From contig CAWIGL010000003.1 of the NCBI GenBank assembly GCA_963835595.1, positions 186,001-250,000 of the forward strand: a DNA stretch of 64,000 nucleotides. The letters are read 5' to 3'. Numbering within the stretch: the first letter of the stretch is position 1; every line of letters starts with the position of its first letter. This document shows, in pieces, positions 15,941-25,713 of the stretch. The notes under the pieces are model-generated. The model saw only the letters and a program-made list of their open reading frames with translations. It searched no databases and was not told the origin of the DNA. Position numbers and translations under genes: made by a program. This DNA comes from CAWEPK01 sp963835595. GTDB taxonomy: Bacteria > Desulfobacterota > Syntrophorhabdia > Syntrophorhabdales > WCHB1-27.

Positions 15941-15967
15941 CCGAAGAATATCTTCAAAGGCAGCCCT

Positions 15968-16041
15968 GGCATGACCATTTCCAACATGCGGTTGGCGGCA
16001 TTGACATTTAGGGCCGCCTGTGTTGGAATAATGGTCATGCC
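15968..16041. repeat. Imperfect 74-bp inverted repeat
   Basis: GGCATGACCATT-CCAACA on the left pairs with TGTTGGAAT-AATGGTCATGCC on the right, and inside it GGCGGC pairs with GCCGCC. The hairpin covers the upstream possible start codons of the next gene. It resembles a small palindromic repeat unit; it does not show integron attC core sites. Confidence 0.65.
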
Positions 16042-16042
16042 G

Positions 16043-16534
16043 ATGAAAGCCAAGAAAAGCGTCCGCGACGAGATCAAACGCCCCGACCCCATCCAAACTT
16101 TCTTTCGCGAGACCATAGAATGGATCCGGCAGAACAAGACCCGCTGCATCGCCATAGCGATCATCGTCGTCGTCGCAGGCGGGGCAGGGTGGAGCTTCGG
16201 ATATTACAGAAACAGCAGGAACGAGAAGGCGCAATACTTTCTGGCGGCGGGCATCAATGCCTACCAGGCGTATACGGCGGACCCGAAAGGGGACGCCCTG
16301 GCGCAGTCGGAAGGCAGCTTCACGCAGGCGGCCAAGGTCGGCCCCTCGGGCGTGCGCGACGTGGCCCGGCTGTATCTTGCGAAGATAGCCCTGATAAAGG
16401 GCTCGAAGGAACAGGCGAGGCGCCTCTACTCGGAAGTGAGCAGAAGCGCCTCGAGTGATGTGGTCAAACAGTTGGCCAACTCCGCCTTGCAGGACCTCGA
16501 CAGGAAGCCCCAGGCGCCGGCTCAGAAGCCGTAG
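16043..16534 (+). CDS. YfgM/TPR-like single-pass membrane protein
   Basis: A protein of about 163 residues from the ATG at 16043. In-frame ATGs at 16031 and 16037 lie inside the palindrome and are less likely. A basic N-terminal segment (FFRETIEWIRQNKTR) precedes one transmembrane helix (CIAIAIIVVVAGGAGWSFGYY). The rest is a periplasmic helical region with TPR-like spacing (KAQYFLAAGINAYQAY, VARLYLAKIALIKGSKEQA). This is the YfgM/tetratricopeptide-like layout, associated with SecYEG chaperone networks in enteric bacteria. Role here is inference. Confidence 0.65.
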   Translation: MKAKKSVRDEIKRPDPIQTFFRETIEWIRQNKTRCIAIAIIVVVAGGAGWSFGYYRNSRNEKAQYFLAAGINAYQAYTADPKGDALAQSEGSFTQAAKVGPSGVRDVARLYLAKIALIKGSKEQARRLYSEVSRSASSDVVKQLANSALQDLDRKPQAPAQKP

Positions 16535-16587
16535 CAGCTTATACTAACCCAGGTCCGGCCCGCCTCCCCGCCCCGGCAGCCCGCTAA

Positions 16588-18249
16588 CTATACCGTAAAC
16601 CCGCTCACAACCTTTTCGAGCCCCCGCGAGAGGCTCGCAAGCTCCTGGCTCGCCTGGGCTATCTGCGCCGAGCTGCCGGATGTCTCCTTCGAGACGGACG
16701 CGATCCCCTCGATGTCCCTGTTGATCTCGTCGGAAGTGGTCGTCATCTCTTCGGTGGCGGAGGCGATCTGCTGCACCATGAGGTGGAGCTGCTCGACGGC
16801 CGCTACGATGTTGCGCAGGACGCCGCCCGTCTCGTTCGACAGGTCAACGCCTACGTTGACTTCCTTCGTGATGTTGTCCATTGACAGGACGGCCCGGCGC
16901 ACCTCCGCCTGGATCGCGTTTATCATGCCGCCTATCTCGGACGTGGAGTTGCCCGTCCGCTCCGCGAGCTTCCTTACCTCGTCGGCGACAACGGCGAAGC
17001 CCCTCCCCGCGTCGCCCGCGCGGGCCGCCTCTATGGCTGCGTTGAGGGCGAGGAGGTTCGTCTGGTCCGCTATCTCGTTGATGACGTTGATGATGGCGCC
17101 TATCTGGTTTGACCGCTCGCCGAGGAGCTTTATCAGGTCGGCCGATTCTGCCAGCGTCTTGGCGATGGCCCTGATCTTATCGACGGACCTTTCCACTGCG
17201 CCCTCGCCGTCCCTGGCAAGCCCGGCCGTGCTCGTCGCCGAGGTTTCTATCGACGACGCGTTCTTGGCGATATCGAGCACCGTCTGCGACATCTCGACGG
17301 AGGCCGTCGCGACCTGTGAGCTCCTGGTCGCCTGCTCGCCTGCGCCCTTCGACATAAGCTCGGAGCTTGCGTTGAGCTGCTGGCTCGAGGCGGCGATGTT
17401 GCCGGCCGCGGTCTTCACCTCGCCGATGATGCGCCGCAGGTTCTCGACCATATTCGACATTGCCTGCAAGAGCTGACCCGTCTCGTCGCCGGACGGGTTG
17501 TCGATGCGCGCCGTAAGGTCGCCCTGAGCGATCTTCTTTGCAACGGCTACCCCTTCGCTTAGAGGGATGGTGATGCTGTTGGCGAGGAAGCGGGAGAGGA
17601 AGAGGGCGAAGATGAGGACCGAGCCGCCCAGTATGACGAGGAAATAGCGCGTCCGCACGAAGGTCGCTTCCGCCTGCGCGGCGTTTTCAGCGGCCCGTTC
17701 CTGCTGGTAGCGCACCATGTCGTCGGAGGCTGCCGACAGGCCCTTCGATATCTCCCGGCTTGCCGTGAGCATGTTGGTCGCGTTGCTCATGTTGCCCTGG
17801 GATATCAGGTCGATCACCCGGTCAAGCGCGCCCTGGGCGATGGTGAAGTTGTCCTTGATGATGCCGATGATCTCCTTCCCCTTTGCACGTGCCTCCAGCT
17901 TTTCCAGCTCCGCCATCGAGGCGGCGTACGTGGCGCGGGCCTCTTTGATTGCCTCGACCTCCTTCTTGGTCGTCTCCGGGTCGTTGTTGAGCGCCGCGTT
18001 GTACATGTGGTTGTCGATGTCGGCTATGGCGTTCCTGATGCCCTGGGCGCAGGCGGTCTTGCGGTAGTTGCCCTGCACTATGCGCTCCATGTCGGCGTTC
18101 ATCATGGTCAGGGCCCGCAGGCCGGTCAGGGTCAGGGCGACCATGAAAAGGATAATCAGGCCGAGCCCTATGCGCAGCCTGTTAGTGATGCTCGCCCTTT
18201 TCAGGTTGACCAGCGTCATGCCGGCCCCGTGAATGCCTCTCAGCTTCAT
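16588..18249 (-). CDS. Methyl-accepting chemotaxis protein
   Basis: A 553-residue chemoreceptor. The start at 18249 is supported by GGGGGAG 5 nt upstream. TM1 (RIGLGLIILFMVALTLTGL) leads to a four-helix-bundle ligand domain (about residues 45-200). TM2 (FLVILGGSVLIFALFLSRFL) follows, then a HAMP domain and a long signalling coiled coil with the conserved hairpin tip EIADQTNLLALNAAIEAARA. The C-terminus lacks a CheR-binding pentapeptide. No che genes are nearby, so it must signal to an array encoded elsewhere. Confidence 0.93.
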   Translation of the reverse strand: MKLRGIHGAGMTLVNLKRASITNRLRIGLGLIILFMVALTLTGLRALTMMNADMERIVQGNYRKTACAQGIRNAIADIDNHMYNAALNNDPETTKKEVEAIKEARATYAASMAELEKLEARAKGKEIIGIIKDNFTIAQGALDRVIDLISQGNMSNATNMLTASREISKGLSAASDDMVRYQQERAAENAAQAEATFVRTRYFLVILGGSVLIFALFLSRFLANSITIPLSEGVAVAKKIAQGDLTARIDNPSGDETGQLLQAMSNMVENLRRIIGEVKTAAGNIAASSQQLNASSELMSKGAGEQATRSSQVATASVEMSQTVLDIAKNASSIETSATSTAGLARDGEGAVERSVDKIRAIAKTLAESADLIKLLGERSNQIGAIINVINEIADQTNLLALNAAIEAARAGDAGRGFAVVADEVRKLAERTGNSTSEIGGMINAIQAEVRRAVLSMDNITKEVNVGVDLSNETGGVLRNIVAAVEQLHLMVQQIASATEEMTTTSDEINRDIEGIASVSKETSGSSAQIAQASQELASLSRGLEKVVSGFTV

Positions 18250-18411
18250 GTTCTCCCCCTTGCAGGTTGATTCACCATCATACCGCTTGGTTCTATTATC
18301 GGACGGAAGGACGAAATTGTTAAGGGAGTGGGAGCTGCCTGAAAAAAACCGCCGGGGGACGGGGGGGCGGCCCCAAAACCGCCGGGGGATGCGGGGGCGG
18401 GCAGCCTTTTC
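18250..18411. other. Noncoding gap with G-rich direct repeat
   Basis: The gap between the chemoreceptor start and the kinase end holds two copies of AACCGCCGGGGGA followed by G runs (about 18347-18400). No gene is seen. Confidence 0.5.
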
Positions 18412-20190
18412 TTAGCCCTCTTTCGGCATTTCCGGGTTCCTGATGAAGGCGACGGTGAACGTGCTGCCCGATCCGGCGCAGTCGCCGGTCGCCTGGTGAT
18501 AAGGGCAGCGGGACGTGCTGCCGGGGCAGATGTCTGCGTCGCTCGGCAGGTGCGGGCAGCGGGTGCTCTTGACGGAGAGGGTGAAGCCGAAGCGCTCCGC
18601 GTAGAATTTCATCCTGAGCAGGTCGAGGCCCTTGCCGCCCGCGAAGAAGTCATAGGGCTGCTTGGAGGCGTAGATCTCGGTATCCTTCGGGTGGAACAGG
18701 CCATCGAATATGTACTGCTGATTCTCCTCGGAGATGCCTACGCCCGTGTCCTTCACGTGGACCAGCACCGTCCTCCTCCCTCTCCTCGACGGAGACGGTC
18801 ACGCTCCCGCCGTCCGGGGTGTTCTCTATGGCGTTTCGCAGCAGGCCGTCGATTACCTCCCTGAGGACAGAAGGGTCGGTCAGTATCCATATGCTTGCGG
18901 CCGGGTCGCCCTCGACGCCGATCGCGATGCTCCTGTGGCTCGCGGCGTGCCTTGCCCTCTCAGCCGCCTGCTGCAGGAAGGGGTAAAGGTCGAGGGACTG
19001 GAAGGCGTCCGTTGCGCGCGGCGCGTGGCTGTCCGCCCATTTCCTTACGGTCTCCAGGCAGGGGCCGACATCCGCCGGCATCTCCCCGAAGTCGGACAGC
19101 CGGTCCCGGAGCCGGTCGATCTCGCCGACGAGGGTCCCCGCCTCGAGCTCCTGGGACGTGCGGAGTATCTCGTCTGCCTCCCTCTGCATACGCGAAAGGC
19201 GCTCGACGTTCCGCTCCATCGTGTCGAGGATGGGGCCTAGTCGTCTCGTTGCCCGCGATGCTTTCCAGCCTGCGCCGCAATATCCGTATGTTCCCGTGGA
19301 TAACCGCCAGAGGCGTCTTCAGCTCGTGGGAGATGTGGTTGACGGCCTTCGTCTTCGCGCGGTTGAGCCGCTCAAGCTCCCTGTGGGACTCGAAAAAGAC
19401 CTCCTCGGCCCGCTTCCGCTCGGTGACGTCCCGCAGGAAAATAAGGATTACCGGCTGGTTCCGGAAGGTGGTCGCGGCGGCCGAGACCTCGACGAAGATC
19501 GTGCCCCCGGAGGCGCGTGATGCCCCTTGAACTCGTACCTCGGGGGCACGGGCTGCCCTTTAAGCCTCCGCGCTGTGCATCTCCATGACCCACTGCCTGT
19601 CCTCCGGGTGGACGATGATCGTGATGGGCTTGTGGATGACGTCCTCCGGCGCTGTTGTAGCCGAACATCTCGACGAACCTGGAGTTGACGTACTCGTGTA
19701 TGCCGCCCCTGGTGATGGCGATGCCGTCGTTCGAGTGCTCGATGACGGTCCTGTACCGCTCCTCGCTCTCCGCAAGGGCCTTCTCGGCCTCCTTGCGGGT
19801 CGTGATGTCCATCATCGTGCCTTCGTAGAAGAGTATCTTTCCGCCGGCGTCCTTGAAGGCGCGGACGTTGATGGAGACCCAGTGCTCGCTGCCGTCCCTC
19901 GCCCGCATCCGGGCCTCGAAGTCGCGCACTGCGTCGCGCTCCTTGAGCAGGGCGATCATCTGCCTGTGGCGGTCCGGGTCGATGAAAAGCCGGTCGCGGA
20001 TGTTGTCGATGGCCTCTATAAGCTCTGCGGGGGTGTCGTAGCCGTGGAGCTTGGCGAGGGCGGGGTTTGCGCTGACGAACCGGCCGTCCATGCCCGCTTC
20101 GAAGATGCCCTCCATGGCGTTCTCAAAGATATGCCGGTACCTTTGCTCCGCCCAGTGCAGCGCCTCTTCTATGCGGACTTGTTCCTCCAT
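18412..20190 (-). pseudogene. PAS-PAS sensor histidine kinase broken by several frameshifts
   Basis: From the ATG at 20190 (CCGGAG upstream) the parts read in order. PAS 1 is RYRHIFENAMEGIFEAGMDG, with a PAC segment to GTMMDITTRKEAE. PAS 2 is RYRTVIEHSNDGIAITRGGI, continuing to the PAC end VILIFLRDVTERKRAEE. Next come the H-box (NHISHELKTPLAVIHGN, with the phospho-accepting His) and an ATPase domain with N-box LLRNAIENTPDGG and G-box VKDTGVGISEEN. About six extra single bases (near 19650, 19567, two around 19515-19545, 19228 and 18770) interrupt the frame. Removing them yields one intact ~592-residue kinase, so these may be sequence errors. No membrane segment: a soluble sensor. Confidence 0.8.
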
Positions 20191-20237
20191 TTTTACTCCG
20201 GCGGGCGGACCCGTATTGCATTGTCGCCCTGTTCGCA

Positions 20238-20265
20238 AGTATATACGACTATACCTTTTTGTCAA
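20238..20265 (-). promoter_or_regulatory. Promoter of the histidine kinase gene
   Basis: On the minus strand TTGACA (20265-20260) and TATACT (20243-20238) are separated by 16 bp, about 50 bp upstream of the kinase ATG. Confidence 0.6.
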
Positions 20266-20420
20266 GAGAGGTTTTGCGGCCTTCCGGCCCTCCGGGCGCT
20301 TGTCCGCGCTTGTCCGGATTATTTCTCTTGACACCGTTGCGGGAAGCGTAAGAAAATAAGTCGGGCGCAACCGTTTGAGGACGCGCAATGGTATAAGGTA
20401 AGGGAAGGGAGCGCCTGGCG

Positions 20421-20861
20421 ATGGGAAATTTCCAGAAGCCGATTTTTTGCGGGTTTATCTTCTGCATATGCGCTCTGGTTGCCTGCGGTCTCCATGAGGC
20501 AGGGGCGGCCGGACAGGAGCATATCAAGGTCGGGGGGCCCTGCGCTTACGAGAGCTACCCAGGCGTCGCGGAAATATTGTCTATAAAAGAGCTTCCGGCC
20601 GATGAGGGAAGGGGCAGGCGGCGGTTCGACGTGCGCTTTGCCTTCTTTCCCGACCGCGAGGTGAAGCAGCGCTTCGCCTTGACCGAGGGCCGGGAGTTCC
20701 TCTTTTTCCTCGATATTTCGCGGTATCCCGATGAAAAGGATGTCGAGGCGTATGGGCTCAAAAAAGGCGCTAAGGTGAAAGGCGTGATGCAGGCGATCGT
20801 GAAAGGGACGTGCACCCCCGTTATGTTCGATTTCCCACGCCCGACAGGTGATCGAGAATGA
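20421..20861 (+). CDS. Small secreted protein coupled to a papain-like protease
   Basis: A 146-residue protein with a signal peptide (FCGFIFCICALVACGLHEAGA; the VACG could also act as a lipobox). The mature part has one Cys near each end (GGPCAYESYPG and KGTCTPVMFDFP) and a mixed beta pattern (FDVRFAFFPDREVKQRFAL). GGGAAGGGAG lies upstream. Its stop overlaps the protease start in ATGA, so the two are translated together. I do not recognise the family. Inhibitor, chaperone or accessory factor of the protease are the obvious possibilities (inference). Confidence 0.7.
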   Translation: MGNFQKPIFCGFIFCICALVACGLHEAGAAGQEHIKVGGPCAYESYPGVAEILSIKELPADEGRGRRRFDVRFAFFPDREVKQRFALTEGREFLFFLDISRYPDEKDVEAYGLKKGAKVKGVMQAIVKGTCTPVMFDFPRPTGDRE

Positions 20862-23279
20862 GCGGCAAGCTTAGAATCACAACGGCCTTTCTTCTCTTCC
20901 TGCTCCTGCCTTTATCGTCCTTCGGCCAGGACTGGCCCGACCGGATGCAGTCGCTCATGCGGCCAGACGCGGAGACGCTGCGCCAATGGATGAAAAACTA
21001 CCGCAGCGCCCCCCGCGCCGCAGCCGATCAGCAGATCGCCCAGAAGTTGGCGGCGAATGCGAACCAGGGCACGGGCGAGGAGTTCGATCTGCTCTCCTAC
21101 TCGCCGTGGAATTCCTCGAACATGTCCGACCGGGACCAGGGGTCCTGCGGCAATTGCTGGGTATGGGCCGGCACGGGCATGGTGGAGATAGCGCGCAACG
21201 TGCAAATGGGCATCACGGGCACGGACGACCGTTTTTCCGTGGAGTATTTCGATTCCTGCGTCTTGACGAACCCGATCCCCGACTGCAGCGGGTGCGCCTG
21301 CAGCGGGGGCGATATCGGTCCTTTCCGGGACTGGTACGCCAGCCGGAGCAGCCCGCCTTTCATGGTCCCCTGGTCGAATACGAACGCTGCGTACTCGGAC
21401 GGCGGCGGTAGCTGTCAGAGTACCGGCTATTGCAGCGGAATACACACGACCCCCAGGTACACGCTCCTTGGCGCCCCCGGCACAGTGACGACCATCGATA
21501 CCGACGACGTCAGCACGTCGCAGGCGATACTCAACATCAAGAACGTCCTGCAGCAGAATAAGGCCGTCTTTTTCGCCTTCTACCTGCCCAACAGCTCCGC
21601 ATGGAGCGATTTTCAGAGTTACTGGTCCTCCGAGGGGGAAACCGACATCTTTAACCCCGACTCTTACTGCGGCACACCCTACGACCGGGCGACCGGGGCG
21701 GGGCATGCGGTAGTCCTCGTAGGGTACGACGATACGGATCCCGATCCGTCCAACCAAGCCTGGATTCTCATGAACAGTTGGGGGACGGCCTATCAAAGGC
21801 CCAACGGCCTCTTCCGAATACCCATGAACATGAATTATGCTTGCGCGAACGGCATCGCTGTCCCGACCTCGCGCCAGTTCTCGACTGTCGATTGGCCCTT
21901 CGCGTGCAGCGTGACCCTCGGCTCTCCATCGGCCGCCCCTGACTTTGCGGCCGGCACGGGGACCATATCGGTCACCACGTTTCCTTCCGGCTGCACCTGG
22001 AGCGCGGCGTCGAACACGACGAGCTGGCTGACCGTAACGAATCCTTCCAGCGGGTCAGCCTCGGGAGACGGAACCATCACATACGCCATCACCGAGAACA
22101 CAACAGGGAGCGCAAGGACGGCCAACGTACTCGTTGAGAACGACACGTTCACCGTCACCCAGCAGCCCCTCGTCGCCTCGACCGTGCCCGCGAGCGGGGC
22201 GGTCGGCGTCGCCCTCGACTCGACCGTCGCCGCTACCTTCGGCGCGGCCATGAACTCTGCATCGATAACGAGATACCGACTTCACCGTAAGCGGCGTCTC
22301 GGGAAGCGTCAGCTACGACTCATCGTCCCTGACCGCCACGTTCACGCCGTCTTCCCCTTCCACTCTCGGCGCCAGCACGAGGTACACCGCATCGATCGGC
22401 GCCCAGGTTCAGGACACATCCTCGCCGCCCAACAGCCCGTCGGTCGGCTACGCGTGGAGCTTCACCACAGGGGCGAGCTCGGCTTCCCTCAGCGCCGCCA
22501 ACGGCGCGGGGACTATCGGCCTGTCTACGTCCACACCGGGCGCCTACCTTTGCAACTACAGCGCGCTCTCCGACAGCGACCCCAGCGTCAACCAGGCAGA
22601 CAAACCGTCAGGTTATACCTTCCCCTACGGCCTCGTCACATATACGGTGAAAGGTATTCCCGTCGGCGGGACGGCTGTCGTTACCATAACATACCCGTTG
22701 CCCCTCCCGGCCGGCACGCTGATCTACAAGGTCGGGCCCGGCGGGTTCTACCAGTATACGAACGCGGTGGTCAGCGGGAGCGGCGTGACGCTTACCGTGA
22801 CGGATGGCGGGGCGGGCGATTCGGACGGCACGCCGAACGGGATTATCGTTGACCCGGTCGGCGCGGCGTCCCCGTCGTCCTCGGGCGGCAGCACAAGCGC
22901 GGGCGCCGGGGACGGAGGAGGAGGGGGAGGAGGAGGCGGGGGCTGCTTCATTGCGACGGCGGCCTACGGCTCCTACCTCGACCCGCACGTCCGGACCCTG
23001 CGCATCTTCAGGGACAGACACCTTGCAGGCAACCCGATAGGAAGAAGCCTGATAGCCTTATACTACGCCTGGTCTCCCCCCGCCGCGCGCTTCATCGCGG
23101 CCCACCCGGCCGCGCGGGCGGCAACGCGGCTGGTCCTTGCCCCCGTCGTGCTGGCAGCCGGCCACCCGATCGGGGCCCTGGCTGCGGCCCTGGCCCTTTT
23201 CGCTATGCTGGCTGTGGGTGCGCGCTTTTTGCTGCGCTACGCGCTGATCGGAGGCCCCATCCATAACCATCGACCGTAA
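20858..23279 (+). CDS. Exported C1 (papain-like) protease with BACON, Ig-like and CFI-box C-terminus (frameshifted)
   Basis: An ~806-residue product if one extra base near 22268 is removed. Signal peptide (LLFLLLPLSSFGQ), then a papain-family domain: QGSCGNCWVW (oxyanion Gln and catalytic Cys), GAGHAVVLVGYDD (His) and WILMNSWGTAY (Asn). A BACON-like domain (GCTWSAASNTTSWLTV), a Big_5-type Ig domain (STVPASGAVGVALDSTVAA) and a choice-of-anchor-U-like region to IIVDPVG follow. After a Gly-rich spacer comes GGCFIATAAYGSYLDPHV and a hydrophobic tail, the CFI-box sorting C-terminus of deltaproteobacteria. A surface or secreted protease. Confidence 0.85.
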
Positions 23280-23282
23280 CGG

Positions 23283-23918
23283 TTACCAGGCCAGCCCCTC
23301 GATTCTTTGCGCAATCGTCTCGCTCAGCCTGCCGAGGGCCCTGCTCATGGCGGCAGCGGCCTCGCCTGGCTCGGCGCTCGAGGGTTCCGTCGCGCTGTAG
23401 CTTTGGACGGACGAGGCCGTCTTGCGCTCCTTCGTAAAGAGCGTCCACTGGGCGGACAAGAGCACCCCCTGCGGCTCCACGTCGAACCGGTGGACGCTCA
23501 GTGCTACCCTGTAGTCCATCTGCGCCCCCCGCCTCCAGGAGACGACGGAGAAACGGTCGGGCGGGAGCAGGGCGGCGAGGTCTTCCATGAGGACGCGGCC
23601 GATCTCCGCCTTCAGGGAGCCGGCCCACAGGTCGAACTCCAGGACGCGCATCCGGTTCTGCTCGGGGTGGGTTACGAGCTGCGGGCGGTCGAGGTAGTCC
23701 GGTATATCGACCGGGCCTATCCCTACGACGACCGGCGCGGCCTGGCCCGACTGCGGTCCGGCTGCGGCTGCCGGCGCCGGGGCGGGCTGTGCGGCGGGGG
23801 CTTTGACGGCCGCGTGGAGCGAGTAGAACCTCGGCGTAGGCGAGCTGCCGCATCCGGCAAGCGCAAGAAGGCCGAGGGCCAGGCAGAAGTTCCTGACAGG
23901 GGCGGGCAGGTGCGTCAT
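23283..23918 (-). CDS. ABC-transport auxiliary lipoprotein (PqiC/MlaX type)
   Basis: A 211-residue lipoprotein with lipobox LALAGCGSSPTPRFYSL. The fold pattern and the motif VVGIGPVDIPDYLDRPQLV are typical of the ABC_trans_aux (DUF330/PqiC) family, outer-membrane partners of MCE lipid-transport systems. The start ATG overlaps the stop of the MCE gene in ATGA. It is the last gene of a four-gene MCE operon (permease, ATPase, MCE protein, lipoprotein). Confidence 0.88.
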   Translation of the reverse strand: MTHLPAPVRNFCLALGLLALAGCGSSPTPRFYSLHAAVKAPAAQPAPAPAAAAGPQSGQAAPVVVGIGPVDIPDYLDRPQLVTHPEQNRMRVLEFDLWAGSLKAEIGRVLMEDLAALLPPDRFSVVSWRRGAQMDYRVALSVHRFDVEPQGVLLSAQWTLFTKERKTASSVQSYSATEPSSAEPGEAAAAMSRALGRLSETIAQRIEGLAW

Positions 23919-24884
23919 GGCCTGTCTCCTTTATCCGTTTTCTTTCCCTGCAAGATCGCCTCCGGGTGGCGCTGCAGGTAGTCGCTCAGAAAGCGCAGGG
24001 AGCGCGCAGTCGCCGAGACTTCCTGGAGGGTAGAGTCGAGCCTCCCGGACGAGCGACGAGTCGTCCGACGCGACATCCTGCGCGGCGGCCAGCGTTTTCT
24101 CGGCCTGCTTCATCGCGCCCTCCGCCGCGACCAGGGTGCTGTTCAGCCTCTCCGGGACGCTCTGGCCCTTGCGGACGAGGTCGCGCAGCTCCTGGGTGCT
24201 TTCCCTGACGTCGGCGATCACGGGCTCTACCTGGGCGTTTATCTTGGCCATCACGGCCCTTGCCTCCTTCAGGCCCTCGCCCAGCGATTCGAGGCTGGAG
24301 TTGATGTGGGGCGAGTTCAACAGCTTATCCAGCTTCTCAAGGGCGCTCATCGCCTTCGATGCAAACTCCTTGAGGGGCAGTTGCTCGGCGAGGTTGAGCC
24401 ATTCCTCTATCTCGGAAGCGATGGTCGGTATCTCCGGGTATCGCTTGTCCAGCCCCATGAGCTTTGCGGGCTTCCCCGGAAAGAAATCGAGGTTTATCAG
24501 CAACTGGCCCGTAACGAGGCTCTGGGCCTCAAGCCTGGCGCGCAGGCCCTTCTCTATCAATTCGGCCGTGTGCTCGGTGCCCGGCGTGTGCCCGATATAG
24601 ACCATCCTGTCCGGGTCGAACTCCGCGTAAACGCAGATCAGGAAGGAGAGGTCCCTCGCGTCGTAGCGCAGCTCGATGTTTTTTACGGACCCTATGCGGA
24701 CGCCCCGGAACATGACCGGGCTGCCGACGTTGAGTCCCTTGACCGAGCCGTGGAAGTACATCACGTTGACGAAGGTCTTCTTGAAGAAGCGGCCGGACCC
24801 GAAGATGACGACCGCCAGAACGGCAAGCACGATGGCCCCTGCCGTAAATGCCCCGATCAGTGTCTTGCTCGCCGGCTTGCTCAT
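23915..24884 (-). CDS. MlaD/MCE-domain substrate-binding protein (frameshifted)
   Basis: The start ATG at 24884 overlaps the ATPase stop in ATGA, with AGGGAG upstream. One transmembrane helix (GAFTAGAIVLAVLAVVIFG) precedes the MCE domain (VNVMYFHGSVKGLNVGSPVMFRG) and a long helical tail. The frame breaks near 24042. Dropping one base (GAGCCTC to GAGCTC on the plus strand) gives the expected family end, VSATARSLRFLSDYLQRHPE, and a ~322-residue protein. It holds phospholipid in the periplasm for the transporter. The break is probably a sequence error. Confidence 0.85.
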
Positions 24885-25702
24885 GGCATCTCCCTGCTGC
24901 GGGATGCGCATCCCGCCTGATCCCGGCCGCGTGCTCCGGCCGGCCTTGTCTCGCGGCCCCTCGTCAGGAAGCTCTGGACGGTCGGGTTGTCGCACTCCGC
25001 CAGAAGCTTCGCCGGGGGTCCGGACGCTATCATCGTCTTCGTCTCGCTGTCGAGGAAGACGGAGTCGGTGCCTATCGCCAGGATGCTTGCAAGCTCGTGG
25101 GTGACCGCGACGACGGTCGTCCCCAGGCTGTCCTTGAGCTCGACGATCAACTGGTCGAGGAGGCTCGCGCTAATCGGGTCGAGGCCGGCCGACGGCTCGT
25201 CGAGGAAGAGGATCTCCGGGTCGAGGGCCATCGCGCGGGCCAGCCCGGCGCGCTTCTTCATGCCGCCGCTGATCTCCGCAGGGTAGTAGTCCTCGAAGCC
25301 GGAAAGGCCGACCAGGGCGAGCTTCAGGGAGGCGATCTCCCTTATCCGCCTTGGTGTGAGCGAGGTATATTCCTCAAGGGGCAGGGCGACGTTCTCCGCG
25401 AGCGTCATCGAGCTCCAGAGCGCGCCGCTCTGGTAGAGTATCCCCCAGCGGCGCATCATGGCCTCGCGCTTCTCGTCGGGTGCGTCCCAGAAGTCGGCGC
25501 TGCCGTACAGGACGGAGCCTTTGGCGGGCCTCTGGAGGCCGACGAGGTGGCGCATGAGAGTGCTCTTGCCGCAGCCGCTCCCGCCCATGATGATGAAGAC
25601 GTCGCCCTCGCGGACGGTGAAGGTGAGGTCCCGCTGTATGACCTTGCTCCCGTAGGCCATCGTCAGGTCCCTTACGGTTATCTGGGCGTCCCCTGCGCTC
25701 AT
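24881..25702 (-). CDS. MlaF-type lipid ABC transporter ATPase
   Basis: A 273-residue ATPase from the ATG at 25702 (AAGGAAA upstream). Walker A GGSGCGKST, signature EISGGMKKRAGLARAMA, Walker B ILFLDEPSAGLDP and the H-loop THE are present. It is 11 bp downstream of the permease and coupled to the MCE protein. The frame is accidentally open further upstream through the permease region, but that part is not protein-like in this frame. Confidence 0.93.
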   Translation of the reverse strand: MSAGDAQITVRDLTMAYGSKVIQRDLTFTVREGDVFIIMGGSGCGKSTLMRHLVGLQRPAKGSVLYGSADFWDAPDEKREAMMRRWGILYQSGALWSSMTLAENVALPLEEYTSLTPRRIREIASLKLALVGLSGFEDYYPAEISGGMKKRAGLARAMALDPEILFLDEPSAGLDPISASLLDQLIVELKDSLGTTVVAVTHELASILAIGTDSVFLDSETKTMIASGPPAKLLAECDNPTVQSFLTRGRETRPAGARGRDQAGCASRSREMP

Positions 25703-25713
25703 TTTCCTTGCCC

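Noticed and set aside
15968..16041. Possible integron attC site
   Set aside because: The palindrome lacks the RYYYAAC and GTTRRRY core sites, and no integrase or cassette array is present.
18650..20388. Several separate short genes in the kinase region
   Set aside because: Their translations join end to end into one PAS-PAS-HisKA-HATPase protein, so they are fragments of one frameshifted gene.
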